DNA of 64,000 nucleotides from Cololabis saira (taxonomy: Eukaryota; Chordata; Actinopteri; Beloniformes; Belonidae), in the NCBI RefSeq assembly GCF_033807715.1, contig NC_084591.1:47882368-47946367 (forward strand), in the 5' to 3' direction. The notes beneath the pieces were generated by a model that saw only the letters and a list, made by a program, of their open reading frames with translations, did no database searches and was not told the origin of the DNA. Shown here piece by piece: positions 45,435 through 56,800 of this stretch (its first letter is position 1; every line of letters starts with the position of its first letter). Both the position numbers and the translations under genes were made by a program.

Positions 45435-45711
45435 CAACAGTGTATCCGATCTGTTCAGGAGCAGGAATTCTGTTCTCATATAAAATGAGTTCATACACTG
45501 AACCATCAAATCAAATCGGATAAACAACCACCCACAAAAACAAACAATTATTTATTTATCTTACTAACTACTAACAGCTGACCGAATTAAACCCGGATTT
45601 TTAAGTGCTTCTCTGACTTCCCCAAATTTAAACAGAAGGATTTACACACATACAAACGCAGGCGCGCCAGCAGTGATAATACAGCGAGCGTCTCACACCA
45701 CGTTAATACAG

Positions 45712-45985
45712 AAAAATACAGCGTTTACAGGAATTCCACCTGGGGACTCTGACCCGCATTATAAAACTTAACTAAACTAAAACAGAAAAATACAGCGTTT
45801 ACAGGACTCTTGACCTGATGGACTCCAACCCACAACTTAAACTAAACTAAAACAGAAAAATACAGCGTTTACAGGACTCTTGACCTGATGGACTCCAACC
45901 CACAACTTAAACTAAACTAAAACAGAAAAATACAGCGTTTACAGGACTCTTGACCTGATGGACTCCAACCCACAACTTAACTAAA
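45712..45985. repeat. 70-bp tandem repeat in the retrovirus-like element
   Basis: Units beginning AACAGAAAAATACAGCG recur at about 45,781, 45,851 and 45,921, with a divergent first copy near 45,707. They include GACTCTTGACCTGATGG. Non-coding. Confidence 0.85.
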
Positions 45986-46219
45986 ACAGACTAAATTAAC
46001 GTTGTGCATGACATATCAAAAGACAAAACCTATTTTTAATCTTTATGAGCTTGGGAAGAATTCAATCAGACAACCAATATTAATTTGATAAATCCAATGT
46101 GCAGAAATTTCTACTCATCAGCGGTTTCTGCTTACCTTTTGACTAGTCAGGATTTTGGTTGTCTGCATGAAAACTTCCAGGGCTCCACTTCTAGGATTCC
46201 ACAGTCAGGATACAACCAG

Positions 46220-46237
46220 ATCACGTCGGGGTCACCA
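46220..46237 (-). promoter_or_regulatory. Primer binding site, tRNA-Trp type
   Basis: On the minus strand this reads TGGTGACCCCGACGTGAT, the 18-base tRNA-Trp primer site known from avian leukosis-type viruses. It fixes the element's orientation. Confidence 0.8.
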
Positions 46238-46238
46238 T

Positions 46239-46810
46239 TGAAAGATTCGTGTTCGTTTGTCTGGAGAACCAAGAAAGACTAGTGGAATAAAGTTACAGGT
46301 TAACAACTTTTAATCATGTCAAGCACAAGGTTTTTCCGGCCGGAGGAGACTTCTCTCAGACCACGTATGGTACAAGAGAAAAATCACGCGGTAGTCATCG
46401 ATCCCATCTGTTTTATACTGAAAAAGGAGGGTGTTCTTTGCAAATGATTTTCATTGGTTGAGCCTAAGAGACGTGAAAGAACCCCCAAACTTTGTCACTT
46501 CCAGCTCTTCATTTCCTTTACTGTCTGTCTCCCATCTGAGGTGTCAAACCAGACCGCAGATCAGACCCCCCAATGCTAAACATCTGTTTCTCCCCATTGC
46601 ATGTGTATTGCAAATTAATTTCATTAGGAGAGCAAGATGAAGGAGGAATCACCCCAAGGTGTCACCCTTTCCCCGTCTCCTCTCCTAAGATGTGTATTTG
46701 TAATTAACTTCTAATCTAATTTAAACCTTTTGCTCTTAATCAGAATGAGATTACTTTGAAGAGAGAGCTTAGACAGTTTTGAGCTTCAATAATTTCATTA
46801 AATCCTAACA
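46239..46810 (-). repeat. Retrovirus-like element 5' LTR (minus-strand sense)
   Basis: Same sequence as 42,225-42,796. One spacer base separates it from the primer site. Confidence 0.85.
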
Positions 46811-46814
46811 TTAT

Positions 46815-47481
46815 TGAAAAGCCTGTCGCTACGTGTGTGCGTGCAGAGCCAACCACTGTTTTCCCAGCTTGTGCGGTAACTCGGGCACAGACCAGAAAGT
46901 TTGACGTTGTTACATTGGGGGACACGTTTTTATGTGCCGAGAAGCCGACGGTGGGTGGTGCTTCACACAGACGGCGCAAAAAGGCTACAGGGAGTCTGTT
47001 ACAAGTCAAGGCTGACTTTGATTTCAGCATCGACAGGGATTCATTTGGCGACGCACAGAAAGGTGATCCCTCGCTCTCTGTGTGTTGGGAGGCGGCTAAT
47101 GATAAAGGGGATGCTGCCGCTCCCAGCGCATATGGGCTAGAGGATGGCATTTTGGTGCGCCGATGGTTCCCTGCCGCTGTTGGTGATCAGGGGTGGAATG
47201 CCGTAAGCCAAATCGTTGTGCCTCAGAGTTTTCGTGCCCAGATTCTTAGTGTGGCTCATGACAACATTGCGGGTCATTTGGGTATTCGCAAAACTTATGA
47301 GCGCATCCTTCAGTATTTCTATTGGCCTGGGTTGAAATCATCTGTGGTGGAGTTTTGCCGCACCTGTCATGTGTGTCAGATGGCTGGCAAGCCAAACCAG
47401 ATGATTCCGCCTGCGCCATTGAAACCTATACCTGCTGTAGGAGAGCCGTTTGAACATATTATGATCGATTGTGTTGGACCA
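46815..47481 (+). CDS. Gmr1-like Pol: protease end to integrase zinc finger
   Basis: Resumes the Gmr1-like frame after the inserted LTR element. A linker of about 130 residues leads to the integrase H2C2 finger: HDNIAGHLGIRKTYERI, then CRTCHVCQ. The catalytic core begins at IMIDCVGP (first Asp), where the SINE interrupts it. Confidence 0.82.
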
Positions 47482-47813
47482 GGGCAGCACGGTGGCTTAG
47501 TGGTTAGCATTGTTGCCTGACAGCAAGAAGGTCCCCGGTTCGACTCCCAGGCCCAGCAGGACCTTTCTGTGTGGAGTTTGCATGTTCTCCCCGTGCTTAC
47601 GTGGGTTTCCTCCGGGTACTCCGGTTTCCTCCCATAGTCCAAAAACATGCATGCTAGGTAAATTGATCATTCTAAATTGCCCATAGGTGTGAGTGTGTCT
47701 GGTTGTTTGTGGGGACTGCGGGTGGAAACTAGCAATTCTGCTAAAACCTGGTGTATTTACACTGCTTAATGTAGTGTACATGAATATGCATTGTCCCGTC
47801 TAAATAAACTTTG

Positions 47814-47840
<27 letters not shown>
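47482..47840 (+). mobile_element. tRNA-derived SINE
   Basis: Starts GGGCAGCACGGTGGCTTAGT. An A box (TGGCTTAGTGG, 47,493-47,503) and a B box GGTTCGACTCC (47,537-47,547) form an RNA polymerase III promoter. The body has GGAGTTTGCATGTTCTCCCC and CTCCGGTTTCCTCCCA, familiar from fish SINE-like repeats. It ends in A(25+). Flanks TTGGACC and TTGACC are the likely target duplication. It splits the integrase core of the Gmr1-like element. Confidence 0.8.
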
Positions 47841-47844
<4 letters not shown>

Positions 47845-49318
47845 CCGTTGCCAAAAACGAAATCTGGTATTCAGTACATTCTTACCGTCATGTGCACTGC
47901 GACGCGATATGCTGAGGCGTTTCCTTTGCGCACACTGAAAGTTAAACCAGTTATTAAAGCGCTTACTAACTTTTTTTCTACTTTCGGGTTTTGCCGGTAT
48001 TTGCAAAGCGACCGCGGTTCCAATTTCATGTCAAATATTTTTGCTCAAATTGTGTCCGTACTGGGTATTGAACACAGACAGTCCTCACCCTATCACCCGG
48101 AATCTCAAGGCGTGCTTGAACGTTTCCACCAGACCCTAAAATCGATGATGAAAAAATTCTGTCACGAAGCGGCAAGGTCGTGGGACGAGGGCTTGCCATT
48201 TTTGATGCTTGCGGTACGAGAATGCGTGCAGGAATCATTGGGCTTTAGTCCTGCCGAGTTGGTGTTTGGCCATACGGTGCGTGGTCCGCTGCGTGCATTT
48301 AGAGACGGCCTATTGGCAAAGGCGCGTTTGCCTGTTACTAACATTTTGGATTATGTTTCAGCATTTCGCGAGCGCTTGCACAAAGCCAGGGAGTTGGCTA
48401 GTGGGTTCTTAAAAGAGGCCCTGGGTAAAATGAAGGAAAGATTTGACAGGAAAGCTGTACGAAGAGAGTTCGCAATACGCGAGCAGGTGTTGGTTCTGCT
48501 GCCGCTGCAAGGTTCAGCTTTTAACGCCAAATTCAGTGGTCCGTATGTGGTTGAAAAAAAATTGAGTGAAACTGATTATGTGATTAAGACGCCAGATCGT
48601 CGTAACAAATCAAGGGTGTGTCATATTAATATGCTTAAGCCGTATCTGACTCGTACTGATCCAGATACAGCTTCGGTCCCCACAGTTGTCGCCTGCTCTG
48701 TATCTGAAGCAGTGCCCTCGTTCTACTCCCCCGAGAGCGACGGATTGCGTGTTAAAAATGCATCTGTGTCACGTTTGCAGAACTCCGACATTTTGCATGA
48801 TTTGGACGGGTATTTAAAGCATTTAAATCCACAAGCGCGAGCTGACATTATTGATTTGGTTAATGGTAATGTGAATCTGTTTTCAGATACTCCATCACGC
48901 ACCTCAGCCCTTTCTCACGATATAGTGTTGAATGATCCATGCCATCCTCCGATTAAGCAACACGCTTATCGCGTAAATCCCACTAAACGTGTTATGATGA
49001 AAAAAGAGGTTGACTATCTGTTAAAGAACGGGCTGGCGGTTCATAGTAACAGCGCGTGGTCAAGTCCTTGTATTTTGGTTCCAAAACATGATGGCTCTCA
49101 GCGCTTTTGCACGGATTTTCGTAAGGTTAATAATATAACGCAACCAGACTCTTATCCGCTTCCGCGGATGTTAGACTGTGTTGATCGGGTGGGTTCGGCT
49201 AAATTTGTGACAAAATTGGACATGTTAAAGGGATACTGGCAGATTCCACTCAGTGCCTGTGCGTCGGAGATCAGTGCTTTTGTGACACCGGACGGTTTAT
49301 ATCAGTATACTGTATCAA
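47841..49318 (+). CDS. Gmr1-like Pol: integrase core, GPY/F module, then reverse transcriptase
   Basis: One open frame. Integrase: LPKTKSGIQYILTVMCTATR, LQSDRGSNFMS (second Asp), YHPESQGVLERFHQ (Glu), then the FSGPYVVEKK GPY/F module and HINMLKPY. After a linker of about 80 residues the RT fingers and palm begin: AYRVNPTKRVMMKKEVDYL, PCILVPKHDGSQRFCTDFRK and motif A TKLDMLKGYWQIPL. The LINE insertion stops it at QYTV. Integrase before RT in the same frame is the Gmr1 hallmark. Confidence 0.9.
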
Positions 49319-51062
49319 ATCAAATCAAATCAAACTTTATTTATATAGCACTTTTCCTACAAATAATGAAACACAAAGTGCTTAACAGAAAAAAAAACAA
49401 GAAAAAACAAATAAACATAAAACTTATTAATGCCCCCCCCCCCCCCCCCCCCCTCCCCGCAGACAAAAGCACACTACAATTCACCTAAATTCCAAAATCA
49501 CACACACAGACACGCACGCAGACACATGGTGTAGACATGGCTAGGCACAGAGGATCCAGGTGACGAAACGGTAACAGGGAGCCGTCCACGCCAGGAGGTC
49601 TCATAGCCCGCAGCTACAAGGGGGGGGGGCCCATAGAGACCATCCCGGCCCGGACGGAAAGAGGAGTCCACACCACAGCGGTGAAGCCGTGGTGCAGAGC
49701 TCCACAACCATCCAGGCCAGAACCACCCCCAGGACGACCCCCTGCAGGCCAGAGTCACTCGCAGCATGGAGGCTCCCCATGAGGAAACACTGGAGATAAA
49801 AGCTACAAGAAATGGGCGGTTCTTGCTTTTTTAATACTGTTATTGTAGTACTTAAGGTGTTGGCAAAAAATGTCATAATGAACTGTTAATTTTGATTTCC
49901 TCCATCTTCTTTCGGCACTCCTGCAGTTTCTTTTTAGTTTCTTTATTTCCTCAGTTCTCCATGGGGGTGTAGGTTTTATGCTAATTCTTTTAGTTAAAAT
50001 CGGAGCCACTGAGTCCAGCGTTGTTTTGAGTATTTTGTTAAAATTGTCAACGATAAAATCACAGGGAGCTGGTAAAATTTCTGCAGGAGTGTTCTGTAAA
50101 ATCTGGATAAAATTTGCAGCCACTTCAGGAGTTAGGTTACGTTTCCTCACCGTTCTCACCGGGGCCTCCCGCTGGTTAAAACTGGTGATGTTAAAAAACA
50201 CGCAAAAATGGTCAGACACAGCCAGGTCCACAACAGAGCACGCACCCAGGGACAGGCCGTAGGTTATGACCATGTCCAGGATGCGCCCTCTGCTGTGGGT
50301 CGGCTGTGTGACATGTTGCTTAAAATCTAGACAGTTTAAAAGGTTTAAAAATTCTCTGGATACTGGGTCTGAGATGTTGTCTAAGTGCAGATTAAAATCA
50401 CCAGTTATTAAGATCCTGTTGTAAGAGGTGTGAATAATTGATAAAAGTTCAGAGAATTGGCTGATAAAACAGGTGGAATACTGTGGGGGTCTGTAGACCG
50501 TTATGCAGAGAATTGGGGGGTTGCTAAAAACAAAAGCATGATATTCAAATGATGTGTAGCTGTTAAAAGGAACTGCATTGGATGACATAGTTGTTTTTGT
50601 TATTGATGCAGTTCCGCCCCCTCTCTTGCCCCCCCTGGTAGAAAATAGAAAGTTAAAATCTGGCGGGGAGGCCTCAGTGAGAACAACAGGTGCATCTGTG
50701 CCAAGCCATGTCTCTGTAAGGAGAATACAGTCCAGTTTCCTGTCTAAAATCAGGTCATTTATAATAAAGGATTTGTTTAAAAGAGAGCGCACGTTCAGCA
50801 CAGCCATCTTGATGTCTGTGCCGAACGCGCGCTCATCATGGTGCTTTAATGGAACATTAAAAACATAGCTCGATCTAAAAACATTCCTGTGCTTTGGTTT
50901 TCTGCTTGAGATGAGTGTTTTGATAATGTGGGTGTCCAGAGATTCTGGTGACAGGGGTGGTGGTGGTGCTGTACAGGTGTGTGTGGTGTTGGTGTATGTG
51001 GTGGGTGGGGGTGAGTGAGATGTGCTCCTATGTGTCTGTGTGTTAGCAGTGAGTCATGAGGT
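49316..51062 (-). mobile_element. L2-like LINE fragment inserted in the Gmr1-like RT
   Basis: On the minus strand: Pro/His-rich upstream coding sequence, an endonuclease frame, then directly a 3' end with poly(G) and a (GATTT)n-like tail at 49,316-49,345. The LINE RT is missing. It lies between QYTV and LRNAPATF of the host element RT. Confidence 0.75.
49803..50807 (-). CDS. LINE apurinic-type endonuclease (L2-like ORF2, N-terminal part)
   Basis: 334 codons. NVRSLLNKSFIINDLI, LLTETWLGTD (catalytic Glu), ITGDFNLHLDN (Asp/Asn) and AVSDHFCVFF (terminal Asp-His) are the APE-type motifs that nick target DNA. The frame runs into a Lys/Arg-rich linker and stops before the RT. The frame is intact although the LINE is deleted. 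Confidence 0.85.
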   Translation of the reverse strand: MAVLNVRSLLNKSFIINDLILDRKLDCILLTETWLGTDAPVVLTEASPPDFNFLFSTRGGKRGGGTASITKTTMSSNAVPFNSYTSFEYHAFVFSNPPILCITVYRPPQYSTCFISQFSELLSIIHTSYNRILITGDFNLHLDNISDPVSREFLNLLNCLDFKQHVTQPTHSRGRILDMVITYGLSLGACSVVDLAVSDHFCVFFNITSFNQREAPVRTVRKRNLTPEVAANFIQILQNTPAEILPAPCDFIVDNFNKILKTTLDSVAPILTKRISIKPTPPWRTEEIKKLKRNCRSAERRWRKSKLTVHYDIFCQHLKYYNNSIKKARTAHFL

Positions 51063-51937
51063 GGTGGCTTGAGAAATGCGCCAGCAACTTTCCAAAGAAT
51101 GATGAATACAGTCCTTAGAGGGGTTGACAACTGTGAAATTTATTTGGATGATTTGGTAGCATATAATGATACGTGGGATAATCATATACATACATTGAAG
51201 CAGATTTTTGAGCGTTTAAGCGAGGCTAACTTGACTCTTAATCTGTCAAAGTGTGAGTTTGGGTGTGCGACCATAACTTATCTGGGTAGACAAGTTGGTC
51301 AGGGACAAGTGCGTGCAGTGAACGCAAAAATTCAAGCAATACTCGATTATCCCGTGCCTAAAACTAGGCGAGAGCTCCGCAGGTTCCTAGGCATGGCAGG
51401 CTACTACCGCGGGTTTTGTAAGAATTTTGCTGCTGTCACTGCGCCTCTAACTACACTCACTAGTGTGAAGAGGGTATTCAAATGGTCACCTGTTTGTGAG
51501 CAAGCCTTTCAGTCTTGTAAAGCTCTCCTTTGCAGTACTCCTGTCCTGGCAGCTCCAAACTTCACCAAGCCTTTCAAACTGGAGGTCGACGCCAGCGCGT
51601 GTGGTGCCGGTGCTGCCCTGCTGCAAGAAGACGACGAGGGTGTAGACCATCCCATCTGCTATTTTTCAAAAAAATTCTGTTCGGCACAAATTAATTACTG
51701 TACAGTGGAAAAGGAGGCGCTTGCCTTATTACTTGCTTTACAGTATTTTGAGGTATATGTTGGCTCAAGCCCGTTGCCTGTTTGTGTGTTCACAATCCTC
51801 TCGTTTTTCTAAGGCAAATGCAAAACTCAAATCAGAGGCTGATGCGGTGGTCGTTACTACTCCAGGACTTCAATGTGGAAATCCGCCATAAGAGGGGGTT
51901 GGATAACCTCCTAGCAGATGCTTTGTCCAGGGTGTAG
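51063..51937 (+). CDS. Gmr1-like Pol: rest of RT and RNase H, frameshifted
   Basis: LRNAPATFQRMMN, then the catalytic box IYLDDLVAY, KCEFGCATITYLGRQVG and RRFLGMAGYYRGFCKNF. RNase H starts KPFKLEVDASACGAGAALLQ and YCTVEKEALALLLAL. A frameshift near 51,785 breaks it; the end continues in another frame as QDFNVEIRHKRGLDNLLADA with stop at 51935-51937. Confidence 0.85.
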
Positions 51938-51986
51938 TATGCTTCGGTCCTTGTTGGGAAGTTATTTGGGGGAATAACTTCCTTTC

Positions 51987-51996
51987 GGGGGGGAGG
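51987..51996 (+). promoter_or_regulatory. Polypurine tract
   Basis: GGGGGGGAGG directly precedes the 3' LTR; plus-strand primer site for the Gmr1-like element. Confidence 0.8.
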
Positions 51997-52728
51997 TGTT
52001 ACATCGACTGCTGTCGCCGTGTTTATTATGTATTATATTTAGTTTTGGTATTATGATTTTAGTGGTATTGTAGTATAAATATATATAATATATATCTATT
52101 GGCTAATGTATATATGTATATATATGTATATGAGGTCTGTGTATTGCTGAACACTTGAGTCTTCACCATTATAATAGAATAGAGAGCGCCTTCTATTATG
52201 TATAATGTGTTTTTGCTCCACTGCAGGTCTGTTTGCCTTGTTAATGCCATCAGCAAGGGCTGGCAGTAGTTAAGGGTCTGCTGATTGCCTTGTTAATGCC
52301 ATCAGCAAGGGCTGGCAGTAGTTAAGGGTCTGATCACCCCTTGGCTGTCCTATTGGTTGCCGGTCATGTGACACCCAGTGGCCCAGAGTACTATATATTC
52401 AGTCTGAACCTGACAATCGAGGAGGAACACCCCTATGGTCTTCCTCCGACCTGCCGCTACTATGTATACATGTTAACCACTAACTGTTAAACTTTTGTGT
52501 TGTTTCTCCCTTGGGAAAGGAGAGTTTGTTTACGTTAAGCTTTTGCCCTTTTGATTCTGTTTATGTTTGTCTTTTATTTTTAGTTATAGAGTCATCAACC
52601 TTGTAAACGTGCCTAAAGCACACTTTTAAGAGAGTTTGTAATAAAACTTCATACTCTGACCATAGTTTCCGTTCCTCCTTAAACATGTTACCTACTCACC
52701 TTACCCCTAGACAGATGGGTTTGTAACA
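51997..52728 (+). repeat. Gmr1-like 3' LTR
   Basis: TGTTACATCG...TTGTAACA, 732 bp. It is followed by leader sequence with the primer site again (52,729-52,755), so it is also the left end of a second, lost copy. Confidence 0.88.
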
Positions 52729-52755
52729 TGATTGGGGGCTCGTCCGTTCTAATAC

Positions 52756-53486
52756 TGTTCCGGTTTTTCAAATCCCCCCGGACAGGGTGTAGGGAGAGTG
52801 GACGAGGAATAACTCAGCTTTTCTTTGTTTTTATTTCTTGAAATTAATGTACTGCTTCTGTGGCAGCAAGACGTACATTTGGGTTGTAGCAGCAGGTTAT
52901 AAACCTGTGAAAAAGAAATGAAATCCAAGTACAACGTAGTTAATTACCTCAAACATAATCATATAATCATTAACAACAAAAAGCAATAACCATCGTCATC
53001 ATCTGTCATAATTAAATACAATTAAATGGGGATTTACAAATACAAAATAAATTGCTTTGCACTTTTGCAAGTAAACACAAAAAGTTAATCTTATCTTAAG
53101 TTTTGAGCCGCGATGTTCATTTATAACTTAAAACGGCGTGCTCCGCCACACCCACAAACAAACGCACACACATCTCCAGGTGCCGACAGCGCGACAGCGC
53201 ATCATCAGCACAGCAACCATGTCACACACAAGTGATCGCAGCCGCGAGATGCGGATCCAGCACAGCAAGTATAAACAAAACCCGTCACATTAATAAACGG
53301 AGCTCTTACCAGTACCGCATCACTCTCCCGACAATTTTACGTCACCGCACGGATCGCTTCCGCTTATGGCGCAACCGGCGGCACACAGCTGATTAATAAT
53401 GACATCACACCCGTGACACGTGGACCACCCACCTTACACCCCGCTCCTCCCTCTGTGATTTATTGGAAGTGATTTATAACTTAACA
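52756..53486 (-). repeat. BEL/Pao element 2, 3' LTR
   Basis: On the plus strand TGTTCCGGTT...ACTTAACA. CAAGTGGGAGG on the minus strand just before it is the polypurine tract. Confidence 0.88.
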
Positions 53487-53851
53487 CCTCCCACTTGACC
53501 GACTGATCATGAGATTCAAGAGGTCACACGTTTACACATATCAAGTTACATTCTTTTTTTTTTTTTTTTTTTTTTTTTTTTCAAAGTACATATGCAGGTT
53601 AGTGATGGTCGCGAAGAAGGGGTGCAACTGTCAATGTTCAGGCACCTCCCCGACAGATGTGTTGTGTTCTGTCGGGATTGGTTATGGGGTGTGTATTCAT
53701 CTTCTTTCTTCGTGTAATGGTGCAAGTGGTGGCGGAGGCAGCACAGACACATACCAACCAGCCTGAGAGAGAGAGAGTAGGAGGGGGCCTCCTGAGGCAG
53801 TGCCTGCAGGATCAGGGGGGTTGGGTGATGGCAGCCAATGAAGTCTTGGAG
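53487..53851 (-). other. BEL/Pao element 2, non-coding 3' region
   Basis: Lies between the pol stop and the 3' LTR. Contains a run of about 30 T (plus strand) at 53,552-53,581 and nothing coding. Confidence 0.6.
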
Positions 53852-56800
53852 TTACTGGTCTTCCGCCGGGATCAGGAGCACCAATCTCCTCACATCTCTT
53901 CGCAGGATGATGGTTACCAGAGGCTGAGAGTTTTTTCTCGGTTGTCCACCTGCCAGTGAGGCAGGGAGGCCTGCACATGTCTTCACGTCTGCATCCCTGA
54001 CGAGTCCCCTTCTATCTGGGTATACAGTCTGGATCCGTCCGAGGCGGAACTGCCCCCGTAGGGCATTTTGGTCCGCTATCCAAACAATGTCGCCGACCTT
54101 GATATTTCTGCTAGTCCGGTGCCATTTTGGACGAATGAACAGGTTTGGTCCAGCGAGCTCACTCCACTTCTTCCAAAACATGTCCACTCCAATCTGGATG
54201 GTCCTAAGTCGGCGCCAGGGGTGGGTGCACAAGTTAAGCCCACCTGTGTCTCCTCCAAGTCCTGTTCGTCCGAGAAGCAGGGTGTTGGGGGTCAGGTACT
54301 CAACTGCGTCTTCTTGTACCTGCGCCCTAGCGTCGATTGGCCTTTCATTTGTGAGGTTAGCTGCCTGGTAGAATAGGGTCTGGAGTTCCCCCCAGGTGAG
54401 TGATCCCATTGTTCCTCCAAGGCTTATGAGAGCCCTCTTCAGGAGCTTTACAGCGGCTTCTGCGGCTCCGTTTCGATGGGGTGCATCGGCTGGATGGAAA
54501 TTCCATGCCCAATCAGTTCCGTTCTGGGCTGCTTTATCCTCGATGGACGCTTCTCGCAAGGTGTCCAGATATTTGTGCAACTCACGTAAGGCAGGTTTGG
54601 CTCCAACGAAGTTAGTCCCCCTGTCCGACCAAAGCCGTCGTGGGTGGCCTCTCAAGGCTACAAAGCGGGAGTAGGCCTGGAGGAAACTGTCAGATGACTG
54701 GTCATCAACCAAATCAGCGTGAACTGCCCTTGATGCCATGCAACAGAAAATTATGCCCCACACTTTCTTTCCAGTCCTCTTCTTCACAGCGTCTTTTACC
54801 TCAAAGGGACCAAAGAGATCGAGTGTGGTGTTTTCGAAAGGGGAAGAACGCTGTGAACGCTGCGGAGGGAGGTCACTCATCATCTGCTGGCACATCTTTC
54901 CCTTTTGCTTACGGCACATGACACAGCTGTTTATAGTCTTTTTTACCGTTCTCCGGCCTTGTAGAATCCACGCCCTTTTTCTTGTGCGCAACAATGTGGC
55001 AGCGACACCTTCGTGGTTCGATTCATGGGCTTCTCTTGCTAGCAGGGTGGCTAGCCAAGAGCGGAACGGGATCAAGGGAACAGCTGTTCCATCTTCATTC
55101 CAGGACTGGACTCTGCCTCCACAAAGAAGAAGTCCTGTGTTTACATCTGTGTGAACGACCAGGCGGTTCAGTGTCGAGTCTTGGAATTCTACTTCATCTT
55201 GTGCTGCAAGGGCAAGGTCCTGGAAGGCTTCTGCTCTTTCCTTTGCAGAGAGTGTCGAGCCACTTGCCTCCCACTTTGGCGAGTCCAGGGGGGGCCGCCT
55301 TCTCAGCCATGTCTCCGCTGCTCGTCGAACCCAGGCTACAGCTCCACACAGCTTTCCCAGTGCGCTGAAACGTTGTGGCTCCACAAGGCTGACCAGTCCA
55401 ATGCTCCAGCTTCTTTTCCTCCTCGCTGGCACATATGTTGGTTTTTCGCCAGTCTGAGTCTCTCGTTGGACCTCGTCACCTTCGACGTCTGCCTTGGAGT
55501 GAGATGTTCTAGCGCCATTTTTCTGTTTTGACTGGGCTCTGGTGACGGCTGCCGAGAACGCCTTCCGCTGAAGTTTTTTGACGTCTTCAGCAGCAGAGGA
55601 TGTTATCTCACTGGCCGTTTTTGTAGGCCAATCACTTTCTGGCCATTTCAGGAACTCTGGGCCTTTCTGCCACCATGACTCTTCATTGAGTTCTTCAGAA
55701 GTGGCTCCCCTGGTGACCATATCAGCGATGTTGCATTTGCCTTCGACCCACCTCCAGTCTTCCACTTGTCCGTTCTTTTGTATTTTACCAATGCGGTTGG
55801 CAAAAAAGGTCTGGTAGCCATAACTGTCCTTTTGAATGGCCGCCAGGATGGTTTGACTGTCCACAAAGTGAAACCAGCGCTCTACCTTTATGTGACAGTG
55901 CCTTTCAAAGTATTTTTTCAGCCGGCTGGCGAAGACTGCGCCACAGAGTTCTGCTTTGATGACATCTCCTTTTTGGTCGAGTGGGGTCAGTTTGGCCTTA
56001 GACTCCACCAGCTTTATAACAACGTTGTTTAGCGTCGTCCACCGGAGGTAAAGCACAGCTCCATAAGAAGATTCGCTCCCGTCCGAAAAGGTGATGCCAG
56101 TTGGCAGACCCATGGTTTCAGGAGGGGTGAGGCTTCTGTCAAACCTGACTTGGCCAAGTTTCACATATTCCTCAAAGAGTGTGATTGCGGCCTCCCGGAG
56201 CCTTGGTGAGAGGGGGATGTCCCACGTGTCTGTTGGTGGATTGTCTTTGCTGGCTTCTTGGAAAGCTTCCCTGACTAGCATCGCACCCTTCTGTTTGGCT
56301 GGTGAGGCGAGGCCAATTGGGTCGTAAAATGCAGCAATCTGACTTAACAACATACGTCGAGTGAGTGGTTCTGGTGTTCCTATCCTGACCTCCTCCACCC
56401 GCAGGTCGAGACCCGTTCTCATTTTTCCACGTTTTTTTGAGAAGTTTATCGAGGTCATCAAACGCAGTTTGTCAGTGTCAGGCTCATATCCGACCCCCAG
56501 TGCTTTGTTGTCCTCCTCATGCAACTGATTAGGTAGCACTAGCGTCTTCGGTGATTGGGATTTTGGACTGGAGTCAGCCGGGATCTCACTCCTCCCACTT
56601 TGGCACGATAGGACCCACGGCTTGAGGGCAAAACCTCCGGCATTCAAGATTTCCTCTACCCCTTTGGTTATTCTTTCCAGGGTTTCAGGGTCGTTGTGTG
56701 ACGTGAGGATGTCATCCACATAGCTGTCCTCCGTGAGAGCTCTACGTTCTTCTACCATTTCGGTGAACTGGGGAAGGTTGGCCGTCTCCCTCATTGCAAC

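Larger units (their letters stand above)
42225..46810 (-). mobile_element. Non-autonomous retrovirus-like LTR element with tRNA-Trp primer site
   Basis: Two 572-bp LTRs (42,225-42,796 and 46,239-46,810) that read identical, and a 4-bp duplication TTAT (42221-42224 and 46811-46814). The strand is set by the primer site at 46,220-46,237. The 3.44-kb interior has no recognisable gag, pol or env; it has homopolymer runs and four 70-bp tandem units. It must have been copied with proteins from another element. It interrupts the Gmr1-like pol gene. Confidence 0.85.
39857..52728 (+). mobile_element. Gmr1-like Ty3/gypsy LTR retrotransposon, interrupted three times
   Basis: 5' LTR (truncated at its start), tRNA-Pro-type primer site, gag, protease, integrase, reverse transcriptase, RNase H, purine tract and 3' LTR, in that order on the plus strand. 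Integrase lies upstream of RT in one continuous frame, the arrangement known from Gmr1 of cod and related deuterostome Ty3/gypsy elements. Insertions: 42,225-46,810, 47,482-47,840 and 49,316-51,062. Without them the internal part is about 5 kb. Confidence 0.88.

Noticed and set aside
47482..47560. tRNA gene
   Set aside because: A and B boxes are present, but the body continues into a SINE sequence with a poly(A) tail and does not fold as a full tRNA.
52059..52256. ORF repeated at 62,763-62,960
   Set aside because: Antisense of Gmr1 LTR sequence; repeated because the LTR is repeated.
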